From NCBI GenBank assembly GCA_019096065.1, contig JAGUCH010000005.1, positions 4,712,001 to 4,776,000 of the forward strand: DNA of 64,000 nucleotides, read 5' to 3'. Source of the stretch: Paracyclopina nana. Taxonomy: Eukaryota > Arthropoda > Copepoda > Cyclopoida > Cyclopettidae. Below, one piece after another: positions 22,443 through 32,822 of the stretch (its first letter is position 1; each line of letters starts with the position of its first letter). The notes beneath the pieces were generated by a model, which had not been told where the DNA came from, searched no databases, and was given only the letters and a program-made list of their open reading frames with translations. Made by a program: the position numbers and the translations under genes.

Positions 22443-23026
22443 TTAGACAAACAAAAGAGCCCTCTCTTGGTTTTTCGAGTTCGCAAACTCGCCACTGTTG
22501 TTTGCTCTTCGTCCAAGTTCCCGCATAATATGATGATGGCTCCCGTTGAACTCGTAGTATTTGGCCACTTTCCCGTCATTAGTATACTCATCAAACTCCT
22601 CATCCTCAGTGGAGGAAACGTATTCATCATCCGACCAATGCTCGAAGAGCTCCTTGTGATGCTCCAACGCCGTCAAAGTGCTAAAAAGCGTATCACAGGC
22701 GTTGCACCTACGCAAAAGGGAGATAATTAATGGACACCTGATTTCAAGAGTGAGCGGCGTTATGTGACGTAATTCGGGCTTAAGGAGAAAGCACCAGACA
22801 CGGCCAACGCGCGCTAATGAACTTTCTTCGGCTAATTAGTCAGACCCATCTACTATTCCATGTATCAGAGGCCAAGGCAAACAATATGTTGCCCAGAGTT
22901 TGGCATTGCTATTGTCAGAGAGTAGAGGAACTTACCCCCAATGCCTCTTTTTTTGTTGGTGATATTCCAGCTGGTGAGGCGTATCAAATGCTCGATCGCA
23001 TACGTTGCATGTCAACTCTTCATCAT
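22443..23026 (-). CDS. Two-finger C2H2 zinc-finger protein, 3' part
   Basis: Two exons are supported, 23026-22936 and 22707-22443, joined in phase through a GTAAGT donor. Each encodes a finger with C-X2-C-X12-H-X5-H spacing: CNVCDRAFDTPHQLEYH and CNACDTLFSTLTALEHH, each followed five residues later by the final His. Wide H-X5-H spacing is typical of U1-like/JAZ fingers, which often bind double-stranded RNA or ribosomal particles; that role is only suggested here. An acidic stretch (SDDEYVSSTEDEEFDEY) follows, and the C-terminus is short and basic. A poly(A) signal (minus-strand AATAAA at 22425-22420) lies 17 bases past the stop. The 23026 end is a splice acceptor in phase 1, so at least one upstream exon is missing from this model; I could not place it. 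Confidence 0.65.
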
Positions 23027-23619
23027 CTGCAGATCAGAAACAGAAATTGGAGAATATATCGTGCAACGGGGATCAATTCATCTTTTTATTGCGCACGTTT
23101 TAAGCAGATCTCAAGTGGGCGCTTGAATTGAAAAGGCGGTCTTTCTCCATTTGCTTCTTCGATTTCAAAGAAGCGGGCAAAAGTTTGTGAAAGAGCCTTT
23201 TCTCCTATTGATGCTTTAATCTCGATTCTACTGAGCAAGAAAGCGCTCTTTCAGCAGAAATAATGGTACCTAGGTAGCTTTACTGAAGTGCCACAAAATG
23301 GCCACGCACTGTCTTGCAACCACGAAACTTTGAAAGATATGGCATTTTGATGGCTTCATATGTGCACAAACACGTGTTCATTCAACTATTAGCTTTCGCT
23401 TCATGCAGCTTGCCGAAACTTGAAATGTGGCCAGTCTTTTTTAGATAGAGAGCACCTGCTTTATGTTGGAAGCCTACAAGCTCCTTTATTGCATATATAC
23501 TTTGTATAGAAGAAACGCAACGTGATTCAACTTTTGGCTATTCAAAACTTTTTTACTCTCGCGCGTCGTCGAGTTGGTGGTCGCGACCATGCTGGCTCTC
23601 TAGTGAAAGCCACGTTCTA

Positions 23620-25233
23620 TTAAATGGCACACGAAGAAAAGAAGGAAAAGGCTCTAAAAAAGCCCATAAAATCCATTCCGGTGAGGAGAAATGCATTATT
23701 AGATGTGTCATCCACCAGGTCTACCATTACGCGCGAGCCCATATGCTTATCACGTTTTCGCCCTGTGTCTGATATATTACCCCATGAATAATCGGAATCC
23801 TCATCCATCTCGGAAATGGGCGAAGAAAGGTGGGAATCTGTGGCTGCTGAATACCGGTGATCATAAGCACATTTGGAGGCTGATCCATTGTCCTCAGCCT
23901 CCCTGCTCAATTTGACGTAGCCTTCTCCCAGGCGGGATCTTCGCAGTCCTGGAACAAATTGAAAAACGCACGTTTCGCTTAGCGGCCTTGGTGATGAGGG
24001 ATAGTAGGACATAAATGGATCTGGCATTAACAAGCTTTCTTAGATTTAGCTCGCATTGTTCCTTGCTCTCACGCTCATTAAGCATTAAGCACAGCTAGGA
24101 GGCTTCATCGCACAGGCAGTGACGCATTCAAATGGCTTTTTACTGGAGCCAGCTAAAATGCGTGAAATGTACTTTAGTAGAGGAATAAAGGCATCTGTTT
24201 TACTGCTGTTCTGCTCTGCTGGGTGCCACTACATTTGCCTCTAGAGAAATTTAAAATTCACTCCATGGAGGGGCTGACACCCAAATGTTGTCAGAATTGA
24301 TGCAACTTTCCTTATACTCAAAGTTTTAGTGGCTCGAGTTTTGCAATACTTGCTTGAACTGCATCAGCACCAATACTTGTACTTGTGGTGCAAACATGTA
24401 TTCGTAAAGTGTACGGCCATTTTGATCAATTTGCTCTCGTATTTGCATGCATTCAAGTGTCTTGCACTATTTTATTTGCGCGAGTCTTTTAGCGCAAGGG
24501 CTACCATGTAGCCTCATTTTTACATAGCCCTTTTACAGCGTAGTACAAAGTAGTATACTTCTATGCCAGCTTCTAATTAGGCTGTCAAAAGTTGGGGCTC
24601 CCCACAAAACTTGACGTGTTAGTGGTAGAAAGCTGAAATGCTTATTACCAGCTGCTCCTTGGCAAAAACGCGTTTCACTGAGCTTAAAAAATACCCGCGC
24701 TTACTACATCACTGTTGCTAAAAAGGACCGTAGTTAATTCGATTTGGCTTGAAGGTCGATATCACAAACTCGAGTGATCCTTGACACTGAGCTCGTTCAC
24801 TTCCAAGGAAAAGATATGTAGGAAATAATAATAAAGGGAGGTGATGCTCACCGCTGTCAGACATAAAACTTTCGCTGCTTTTTATGCTGCCACCAATGGA
24901 GCTTGTGGTCCACGTGAAGACATTTTTGATCCCAGCAAGGACAGAAAACAATCGACTCGTGCGCTTCTTATGAGGCTTTTCAGAGGGGTAGAAGTTTCCC
25001 TCCTGGTCTTGATACCAGTCTTCGTCATCGTAGCTCGGGTCAGTGATTGTTGCCTTGTCCACTCTCAAAACATTTGGTTGAGGTTGCTGCTGAGGTTTAT
25101 CTGGCTTCTGAGAGCTTTTCGGCTTCAACGAGTTCAGAGCTATGTTAATGGTGACAGCATTGTTGTTTTTCTTGTCGGAGAAGGTGGCCACAGTGTCGAA
25201 GGTGGCGAGACCTGCCATCGTGTCGAAATGCAC
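23620..25233 (-). CDS. Two-exon orphan protein, acidic, unknown function
   Basis: The exons are 25233-24852 and 23948-23620. The donor is GTGAGC and the acceptor TTGTTCCAG; phase 1 is kept, giving 236 residues. I do not recognise the family. The N-terminal part has KSSQKPDKPQQQPQPN and then DPSYDDEDWYQDQEGNFYP, followed by a basic KPHKKRTSR segment and a hydrophobic-aromatic stretch. The second exon is Ser- and acid-rich (ISEMDEDSDYSWGN) and ends with an aromatic tail, FMGFFRAFSFFSSCAI, that could be membrane-associated. A minus-strand AATAAA at 23490-23485 fits the 3' end. The start could also be the Met at residue 6, or there may be an upstream exon. Two in-phase exons and biased composition support a real gene, without proof. 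Confidence 0.5.
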
Positions 25234-26715
25234 AAAATGGAAAGCTCGAAAAGGAGTTCGACTCTGGGGACGTCTTTGGGGATTTTGTCACCTCTAAAGT
25301 TGGCTCTCTACTGACGATCCACTCCACTGCTTCAAAGCGAGAAGGGAGAAGTCCGCTGCTGAAGCTGCTGGGGTTTTAGCAGCGCTTGATGCTAGTTGAA
25401 CCACGTTCAGCAAAAAATATCGGATTCACTAGATACTCTTCCAAAATGACTGTAGTAGCTCTTCTACACAAGAAGAAAACTCAATTTTTTACCCACCTCA
25501 TGGGTGGAAAGTGCAACAGAAATGGCTCTCATCAACAGTCAGTATATGCTATTCGTTCTTTCACAAAGCAGGCTTTCTTTATTTCTTCAGAGGAGAGAAT
25601 GAACACACACTATTGAATTTTCGAACATAACGTACGTGACAAGAGGGATCAACTGATTAGGAAAACAGGCTGGAAAAAAGACAAACTTTCGAAGCTTGGA
25701 TTTAAGAAGAGACTCGATCGCAGCTACTTTTACTTAAGCTTTGCAGAACTAACAAATCTTTTGATGCAATATATTTCAGCCAAGATCAAAGCAGCCTCTG
25801 TTTGACAACCAATTTATCTTCGAGCCTATTCTTCAATAATGATTGTCAGGAGCTCGGCAGGCTTTTAAGGAAATCTTTCAAAAAATGAGGCTTTTAACGC
25901 TTTCATCATCATATAGTAGTCATCATAGTGGCAGCAGAGAAAATTGCATTATGAGAGTGACATTACCCTCAGGCAACTTGCACTATATGGCTACCACTAC
26001 ATAAATGTGGAAGTTGGAACATTTCATCTCTATCTCTTCTAGTGAAGATAAACGCGAGTCAGCCTCGTTTTTCACTTTAAACGACCTTTCCTCTCAAAAA
26101 ACCCATTTGCATAATAACTTGATGAAGCTATATGGGGAAATCTAAAAAGCCGGAGAATGCAAACGGAATATCCCAAATTATGGAGCTCGTACTTCGCAGA
26201 TATATTGATATCCGATGATAATTTTGATCAGCTTCAGATGACCTTCAGGAATTATTTTGTTGTTGTTAGGCGAGCCTCTAAAAAAAGTGGCTTTCTGTGT
26301 TGATTAGGCTCATTATGCATTGTTCATGAAAAAAGAATGCCTTATGGTATGGAAAAAGTTGTCATAAGGAAAAAAAAAGTTGCCAAAAGGAGAAAATATC
26401 TAGCTGCTACCCACCGACAAGTTCATATTGGAACTGAGCAGCATTTATTAGGGCAAAATTGCTATTTTGTCTCATCTTTGTCAACATTTTAATTGACACA
26501 AATTAGCTTTCTTCAGGTTTCTTGGCTAATAATTAAAATCTATCTTTTGATAAAGCTGAAGATATTTTCTGCTAAGTACGCTTGTTTGCAAAATTAATTT
26601 TGTTTACTTTCAAATGGAATTAAAGTTGATCTTTTTTATGCATTAGCTGGCGCTTGTCGCAAGACAATTTTTCGCCTTTCCTTTAGGTGTTTTTTGTGCA
26701 TTTTCATGGGCTCCA
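25234..26715. other. Intergenic region, nothing recognised
   Basis: Both strands are A+T-rich with frequent stops. The plus-strand frame 25386-25616 has no family features. The segment may include the promoter of the minus-strand orphan gene at its left side. Confidence 0.4.
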
Positions 26716-27575
26716 TCATTTTGTCCGACACATTTCGTCAAGTTGTAAAATGTCCGACACATTTGGTATAGTTGTAAAATGACCGACACATTTCTGGCGA
26801 CGGGTGCATTTTTTGCCCGACATATTTGGTATTGTTGCAAAATGACCGACACATTTCTGGTGATGGGTGCGTTTTTTGCCCGACACATTTGGTGTAGTTG
26901 TTAAATGACCGACACATTTTTGGCGACGGGTGCGTTTTTTGCCCAACACATTTTGTATAGTTGCAAAATGACCGAAAAATGTTGGAAATGGCCATGTGAA
27001 AAGTCCAACAAGACTAGTTGTAATTTGCCTGAAAATATTTTTACATAGATCATCTTGGTTCCACAATGAACTACCTTGAGTCACAAGGCAAGAAATCAGG
27101 ATCAAAAATATTTATCAGTGACAACTACCAGTACATCAAAAACAGGAGTAGAGGAGAGAAATTTTACCTTACGTTAGTCACAAATTGTATATTTTGATAA
27201 AGTTTGACATTGCCTTTATAGATGCCAACTTCTAACTTGTCATGGAACAGACTGCATTAACTTGCTAACGCAAGTTCTGAAGCACCTTAAACCTTAAAAG
27301 AGTAGGATGTGTCCCCATTACTTAATTGTGTCGGACATTTTGTGACTGTGTTGTGTCGGACATTTTACAACTTGACAAAATCTGTCGGACATTTTACATC
27401 TTGGCCGTGTCGGACATTTTGCAACTTGACAAATCCTGTCGGACATTTAACATTCTATTTGTCGGACATTTTACAACTACGACAAATCTGTCGGGCAAAA
27501 AACGCAGTAGATGTCGGTCATTTTGCAACTAGTCGTGTCGGTCATTTTACAACTTGATTTTCGGTCAAAAAAAGT
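26716..27575. mobile_element. Foldback-like element with tandem-repeat arms
   Basis: The left arm (about 26716-26990) contains repeated AAATGTCCGACACATTTGG-type units, interspersed with GGCGACGGGTGC and TTTTTTGCCCGACA segments. The right arm (about 27328-27575) contains the same units in reverse complement (TGTCGGACATTTTACAACTT). A unique centre of about 340 bp separates them. Open frames over the arms in several frames on each strand translate the same repeat and are not genes. I found no convincing target-site duplication, so the exact ends are uncertain. Confidence 0.7.
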
Positions 27576-29248
27576 TCCCCCATTTTCATAAGGAGGTCGA
27601 GGCGTACATGAACAGGACATTAATTTGTTTCCCTTCGAGAAACGTAGCCCAGCCACCATTTACTTTAATTAACATACCAAAGTTTAAGGAAACTAATGAG
27701 TCAATATGGAAATAGGAAGCAAACGTGATTGTGCAATTTGGGAACCTCATCCCACAGCAGAGTTTAATCTCTTTTTGACTTGACGTTCCCCGAAAGGAAT
27801 TCAATTTCGAGGGAAAGTTTGTAGCAAATGATGAAAAGCTTCCAGCAGCCATTTTGTTGAAGTTGTAATATAAACCACCATCATATATGAGTAGCTTATC
27901 TAAACATTCATAACTAACAAATTAAAAAAATAGAAGCTGTTGGGTTTTTATGACACGAGCTTCCAATGAAAAGATGGTATCAAATATGAAGGAGGCTTTA
28001 TGTTGATTAGGACAGGGGGGTCTCGTAAGTGAGTTCTTGACGCAAGTTTTGCATGCTAAAATCACCAAATCTGTTTGTCTTAGCCTAGGTGGCGCTAGTA
28101 GTTCTTACTACATAGCGCGTGAGCTCAAGTGACGTGTCAGTCATGGAGGCAAGCAGGCTAATCTCACGCGTCTTCAACAGAGCTCCTAGATAAGTTCTGT
28201 CTTTTTTAAAAAAGTATGCAATTTGGGCACTTTTTGATAATTTAAGGCTGGTTATGGAAATTTTTGGAAGTGAAATCCACAGAATTCTATTGAAATTTTG
28301 TCTTGAAGCCTACCACAGCTCAGTCAGACTGTGTGCTATAGTAAAGCAGCGACAAGAACTCACCTTATTACTATAGATCATCTTGGATTAGGACTAATAA
28401 AGGGTATATTTTACTATTTTTACCTAGGCACTAAAGGTTAGAGTTTTTAGTTGAAACCACGTTTTACTAACGTAGGTAGCCGCAAATAAGGTTTTTTAAT
28501 AGCTTGAAGGAATTAAGCCCCCCCAAAAAAGCCTCAAATAACAAAACTTTGCTGAGATGCACAAGCGCTAAACCATTTTAGCTGTTTCGTAACTTAATCA
28601 CTCTAGCCTTTTAATTCACGCGCGTAGAAGGCAAATATTTGGTAGCAACTTACCATAGTCGGATTGCGTGGCATGCTAGCTTCGGTTTACTTGTACTCCT
28701 CCGAGATCGTTTTCCATTACAGCAATGAAAAAAGATGCCATCTTGTAGCTGAGCTGCTGACGTAATAAAAGTGCCTTAAGGTGGGAGAAAAATTAAGGTT
28801 ATGTAAATGGACTGCGCAGTTGCTCTCAACTAGTTGAGCCAACAAACCGAGCATCGTTTGTTGGGGCTTATGACCTTTTTAGACAATATAACTGGAAACA
28901 AAATATTGGATGAAAAGTGTACTTCCATCGAAAATCTGATATGCTACTTTCTCATTTTTTTTTGTACTTTTGAGGTGATCAAACTTTATTGTGCCATGGA
29001 TAGCATGGACTGGTCATAAGCGATGTAAGCAGAAGAAAGAGAAAGCACTTCATTGTTAGCGTATGTCAAAATAAGGAAAAATTCCCCTAGTAAAAAGTCA
29101 GCCTCCCCATCCTTCAAGAAAAGCACCGAAAGGCACTTCCATCAAACTAGGTTAGGCTATTACATTTCCTTAGGCTTAGCATATGTGGTGAATGCGAGAT
29201 CACATTGAATGGCTAGTGAATTGGGGTATGCTACTCAATTACGCTCTC
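27576..29248. other. Intergenic region between foldback element and hedgehog
   Basis: No gene can be supported. A minus-strand frame of 88 codons (27852-27586) begins in a good context (ACAAAATGG) but has no family resemblance and ends beside the foldback arm. The rest is A+T-rich, with short open frames only. Confidence 0.35.
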
Positions 29249-29254
29249 TTTATT
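29249..29254 (-). terminator. Poly(A) signal of hedgehog
   Basis: Minus-strand AATAAA lies 230 bases beyond the hedgehog stop codon and is the first clear signal in that direction. Confidence 0.5.
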
Positions 29255-29483
29255 CGGTCTGTCACACAAAAATAGAATAAAACACAGAAATGGACGTGGA
29301 ATTACACACACACAAACACTTTTTACACTAGCGCAACATTCTATAATGACGATATAATATTATTAGGAGAGTATCACAGCCTTTTACTTGATCTTGAAGG
29401 AGGTTAATTCGATAATGATGGCACGCGTGCGTTTTCAGCATATAGTTTATGTAATGTATTGCGGCAGGAACTATCACTTGTCC

Positions 29484-30854
29484 TCAGGGCACCAAATGTC
29501 GTGGCATCACGACCTCGGCCAAAGCATAGAGCGCGCTGGCGTACCAATGCACTCCATCTTCTTCTTCTTGCGGAGTGTTCCACAGCCTCGACAAAAGCCT
29601 CAAGGGGGCGAAAGCTGCGTGAGCCACCGAGTGGCTGTCTACGACTGCGTAGCACGAGGCAACCACGTTGTCAACGACTAGGTTGCCGGTGGCGGTCAGC
29701 GGCGCGAACACGCCGGTCAGCACCTGCATTTCCACGGCTGTCACGCGGCTCGGCACGAGGTCGCCGCGGCTGCTCTGCACCAGAACAAAGTCGCCTTCTT
29801 GGACATTTTTCGCGAACGTGGCCTCGAAGTCGGATGATGATGATTTTGGGTGGGTGGGATCCGCTGAGTAGATGAGGTGGGTCGGCGTGAGGGTCAGCGT
29901 TTGCCCGCTCTCCGTTTTGAGGACGTAGAACTTCCTCGACTCGTTGGGGTCGCGGTCCAAAAAGAGCATGACGGGGCTGAACTCGAGCTCGCCGTCCCGG
30001 TTGACGGTCAGGACCTCCTCGCCAACCTTGAGGTCGGCCAGCCTGACCCGGTCCCCGTTCGAGGTCATCACAGTGCTGTGCGCGGCAAAGCAGCCTCCCG
30101 TCTTGGACGGATCCGCGGCCTCTGCAACAATTGAGCCACCATTAAGATATGCGTAAAAACGGTTGATTCAAGAATGAAAAACGCACCTGATTTGCACGAG
30201 GCGTGGATGTGAGCTCTGGACTCGTAGTAGACCCAGTCGAAGCCCGATTCCACGGCGAGCCTGGCGAGCAGGCCGTACTTGCGCCTGTCCTGGTCCGAGG
30301 TCGTGAGGTCGACGGCTCTGCCCTCGTAGTGCAGCGATTGATCCGCGTGGTGGGCATCTTCGTCCCAGGCCTCGGTGACCCGCAGCTGCACGCCAGGCCA
30401 TTGGTTCATCACAGAAATGGCAAGCGTATTCAGTTTCTCTTTGCATCTCTGGGGTGGGGAAAATGATGCGTATAACACGCGTTTCGGCCTTTTTATTAAG
30501 AAGTCGACTTACCGGCGTCATGAGGCGATCGGCTCCCGTGCCCTCCTCGTCTTTGAACAGGACGTCGGGGTTGTAATTGGCCACGAGTTGCCTGAACTTT
30601 TCGCTGGCGCGGTCGACGAGTCCCTCGGGAAGGCCGCTGGCCGCGAGCGACCTCTCGCTGTAATTTGGCACGTGCTGCTTGTACACGAGCGGGGTCAGCT
30701 TCATGGGGCCCCTCCGGCGGATCCCGCCCCTCCCCGGGCCGCACCCTTGGGCGCCTTTGGGCAGCTGGGCGATGATTAGCGCGAGGGCGAAAAGCGCGAA
30801 CGGTTTCCGCCGCCACCGCCGCCGGAAAACGTTAGCGACATCTCCCGCGGTCAT
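29484..30854 (-). CDS. hh: Hedgehog morphogen
   Basis: The exons are 30854-30513, 30448-30187 and 30121-29484, giving 413 residues. This is a secreted, lipid-modified signal for the Patched receptor. Residues 1-37 form a basic plus hydrophobic signal sequence ending before C38 of CGPGRG, the palmitoylation site. The signalling domain holds [51 protein letters not shown] and [14 protein letters not shown], including the zinc-binding His, Asp and His. The Hint autoprocessing domain starts at the GCF junction (G211-C212), where cholesterol is added, and keeps TPTHLIY and [14 protein letters not shown]. Both introns interrupt the protein at the places known from vertebrate hedgehog genes (after LMTP and at the end of the signalling domain). 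An upstream in-frame ATG at 30998 exists, but a TATA-like box lies between the two, so I prefer 30854. The C-terminus is short but complete. Confidence 0.96.
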
Positions 30855-30958
30855 GGCTACAGCCGTCGCATGCTTTTGAGGCCGAGCGTGTTTCTTGCGG
30901 AGGCGGCAAAAGTGGCCCCTCGAGGTCAAGCAGCGGCCGACGCCAGATGAACCACTCG

Positions 30959-30974
30959 TATATGTATAACTATA
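30959..30974 (-). promoter_or_regulatory. TATA-like box of hedgehog
   Basis: On the minus strand TATAGTTATACATATA lies about 105 bases upstream of the preferred ATG at 30854. It would give a 5' UTR of about 75 bases. It falls inside the extended frame from 30998, which argues against that longer start. Confidence 0.4.
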
Positions 30975-32822
30975 TTGGGAAGGTGCTTTCACTTTCACGC
31001 GACTTGTGGGTTTGCAGCGAGGCTGCTACATCAAAGAGGCTCCGGACGATATTTCTTTACGACTATTTCTCCTTGATAATTCGAGCTGCGTTGGAGCTGG
31101 ATGGCCAAGATCGACTGGATGCAGGCGGCCAAGAGGTGAAAAGCCATCCGTGATGCCTTGTGCTGAGGGTTTGACGCATTTTTGGCCAACCACCGGAGCT
31201 CGACCGGAATGGCGTTCAATAACAAATGCTCCTCGTCAGTTAGCGCAAGGTGGACTAGCCTCGAGCCCCGGCCCTCGAGGCGGCCGACCTCAACTGCATT
31301 CCGTCGTCGCCGCCAACCCCGAGCCCGATTCGAGGCCGCCAAATTGGAGCATTAACGCTTGGCCATGCACCTCGCGCGCAATACCGGGCCATAAAACGGG
31401 CTGCCGTAAAAAGAGTCGTGGGAACTTTTTAAAGCGTGGCCCTTCTCCCCGAAACTGACCCGCATTTTGGGCTCGTTCCCGCGCGCATTTTTTTGTCTCC
31501 GCATTCGTTGTCGCGGTGGTTTCATTGAATATTCCAATCCATTAGCGAGACCGCATGCAAGGCGCGGAGCCAACGTTTAGTCGGACACCCTGTACTTGGA
31601 AATTATGGGTTGACTTCTTCGGGGTTTGGGGCGTTTTATTGCCCCCTTTGAAGAAGCCAGAACGGCAGCGGGAGAACGCAAATACCGGAGCAACGCGTTC
31701 AGCAGAGAGATACTTTTTTTTCAACGCCTCTCGTCACCGACTTCACGGGAAATTAGCGGGTCATTTCTCGGCAGCCAAGCCCCGTTTAAGCCAGGCAGCT
31801 TGGAAGCTGGAAATTAGCAAACCCGCTCGCTGCTCGCAGGTGAAAAATGAAAAGTTGGACAGGAATGTGACAAATTTGACCGACAAACGCGTCTCGTGGA
31901 ATGGATGGTCATTTTGGCAAAATGGCTGTTTGCGCGTTGACGACGACGGTTTGTTGGCAAATTCGATCTCGTGTTTGCTATCTGGCTTCTTTTCTCTTCC
32001 TGTTGTAGTACTCGAGCAGATTCTTTTGTCCAAGAAGCAGCACCAACAGCAAAAACGGCATTTCGCATGGAGCCGACGTTTTGATTTCTCCGTGGCTGCC
32101 ATTGAGAGATTAGCGACTTTTACGGCAATGTGACAATAAAATTGGCGATCATGGGCGCGCTAATTGGCGGTTTTGACGGAGTGGCAACAACAGTTTTGCG
32201 GTTTCTCCTCGGCCACCAACATCGCCCATTATATAAACGCGCGCGTCCAAAATTGAAATTAATTGGCAGATGCGGGCGAAGAGTGACAAATATTTGCGAG
32301 AATTTGTCTGTTTGCGCTGCTGCCCCCGCCACTCGCAACACAATACAAGTCGACCCCATTGGAATGTTATCTGTCCATCAATCCAATTACAACCACCACA
32401 TATTCCAAACTAGACCCGCGCGCGCGCGCGCGCACCTCCACAAAGAACCATCGAGCATGAACCTTGTGCCGCATCCAACGCGGGTCGACCTTTTTTTCTT
32501 TTTTGTCCGCTAAATAATTTCCACTCTTTTGGGCTCCATCACGCAAAGAATGCGCGCGCGCACTCGCGCAACCTCCCTATAAAAATCGCGTGTTTTGACG
32601 CCACTCCTCGCGTGACCAAAGGTCCGCAGTCGCAGAAATGGGCCGAGTTTTCAAAATACTCATGCATATTGTTATTTTCCGCCTTTGAATACTGTTAAAT
32701 ATATGCTGTTTAATCTACTCTCGGTGGACTCTTGCGGTCGGGCATATCACCATTGTGTTTTGCGTCTCTGCAGCGAAGAAAATTGATTGTTATTATTGTG
32801 GTCAAGGAGTAAGAAAAGGAGC
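30975..32822. other. G+C-rich upstream region of hedgehog, probably regulatory
   Basis: This stretch is richer in G+C and CpG than the rest of the intergenic DNA. It repeats short homeodomain-like motifs: AAATTAGC near 31750 and 31814, and AATTGGC near 32139, 32162 and 32263. Open frames on both strands, up to 192 codons (31555-32133, plus), overlap one another and have no family motif. I read it as likely promoter and enhancer DNA of hedgehog; this is inference. Confidence 0.35.
32417..32432. repeat. (CG)8 dinucleotide tract
   Basis: Eight uninterrupted CG pairs occur in the hedgehog upstream region. Another mixed GCGCGC tract is at about 32552-32562. Such alternating tracts can adopt Z-DNA and are rare where CpG is heavily methylated. 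Confidence 0.9.

Noticed and set aside
23120..23240. Candidate upstream exon of the zinc-finger gene on the minus strand (about 53 open codons)
   Set aside because: No donor in the right phase joins it to the acceptor at 23026.
26643..27105. Cys/Thr-rich repetitive frames resembling a knottin-like protein
   Set aside because: They translate the tandem repeat of the foldback arm in several frames, so the periodicity comes from the DNA repeat.
27586..27852. 88-codon minus-strand frame with a good start context
   Set aside because: No family resemblance, no splice partner, and it ends beside a mobile element; chance cannot be excluded.
29459..29875. 138-codon frame antisense to the hedgehog Hint exon
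   Set aside because: Shadow of the G+C-rich hedgehog coding sequence.
31555..32133. 192-codon plus-strand frame upstream of hedgehog
   Set aside because: Overlapped by frames of over 100 codons on the other strand, no domain; the G+C-rich composition explains open frames.
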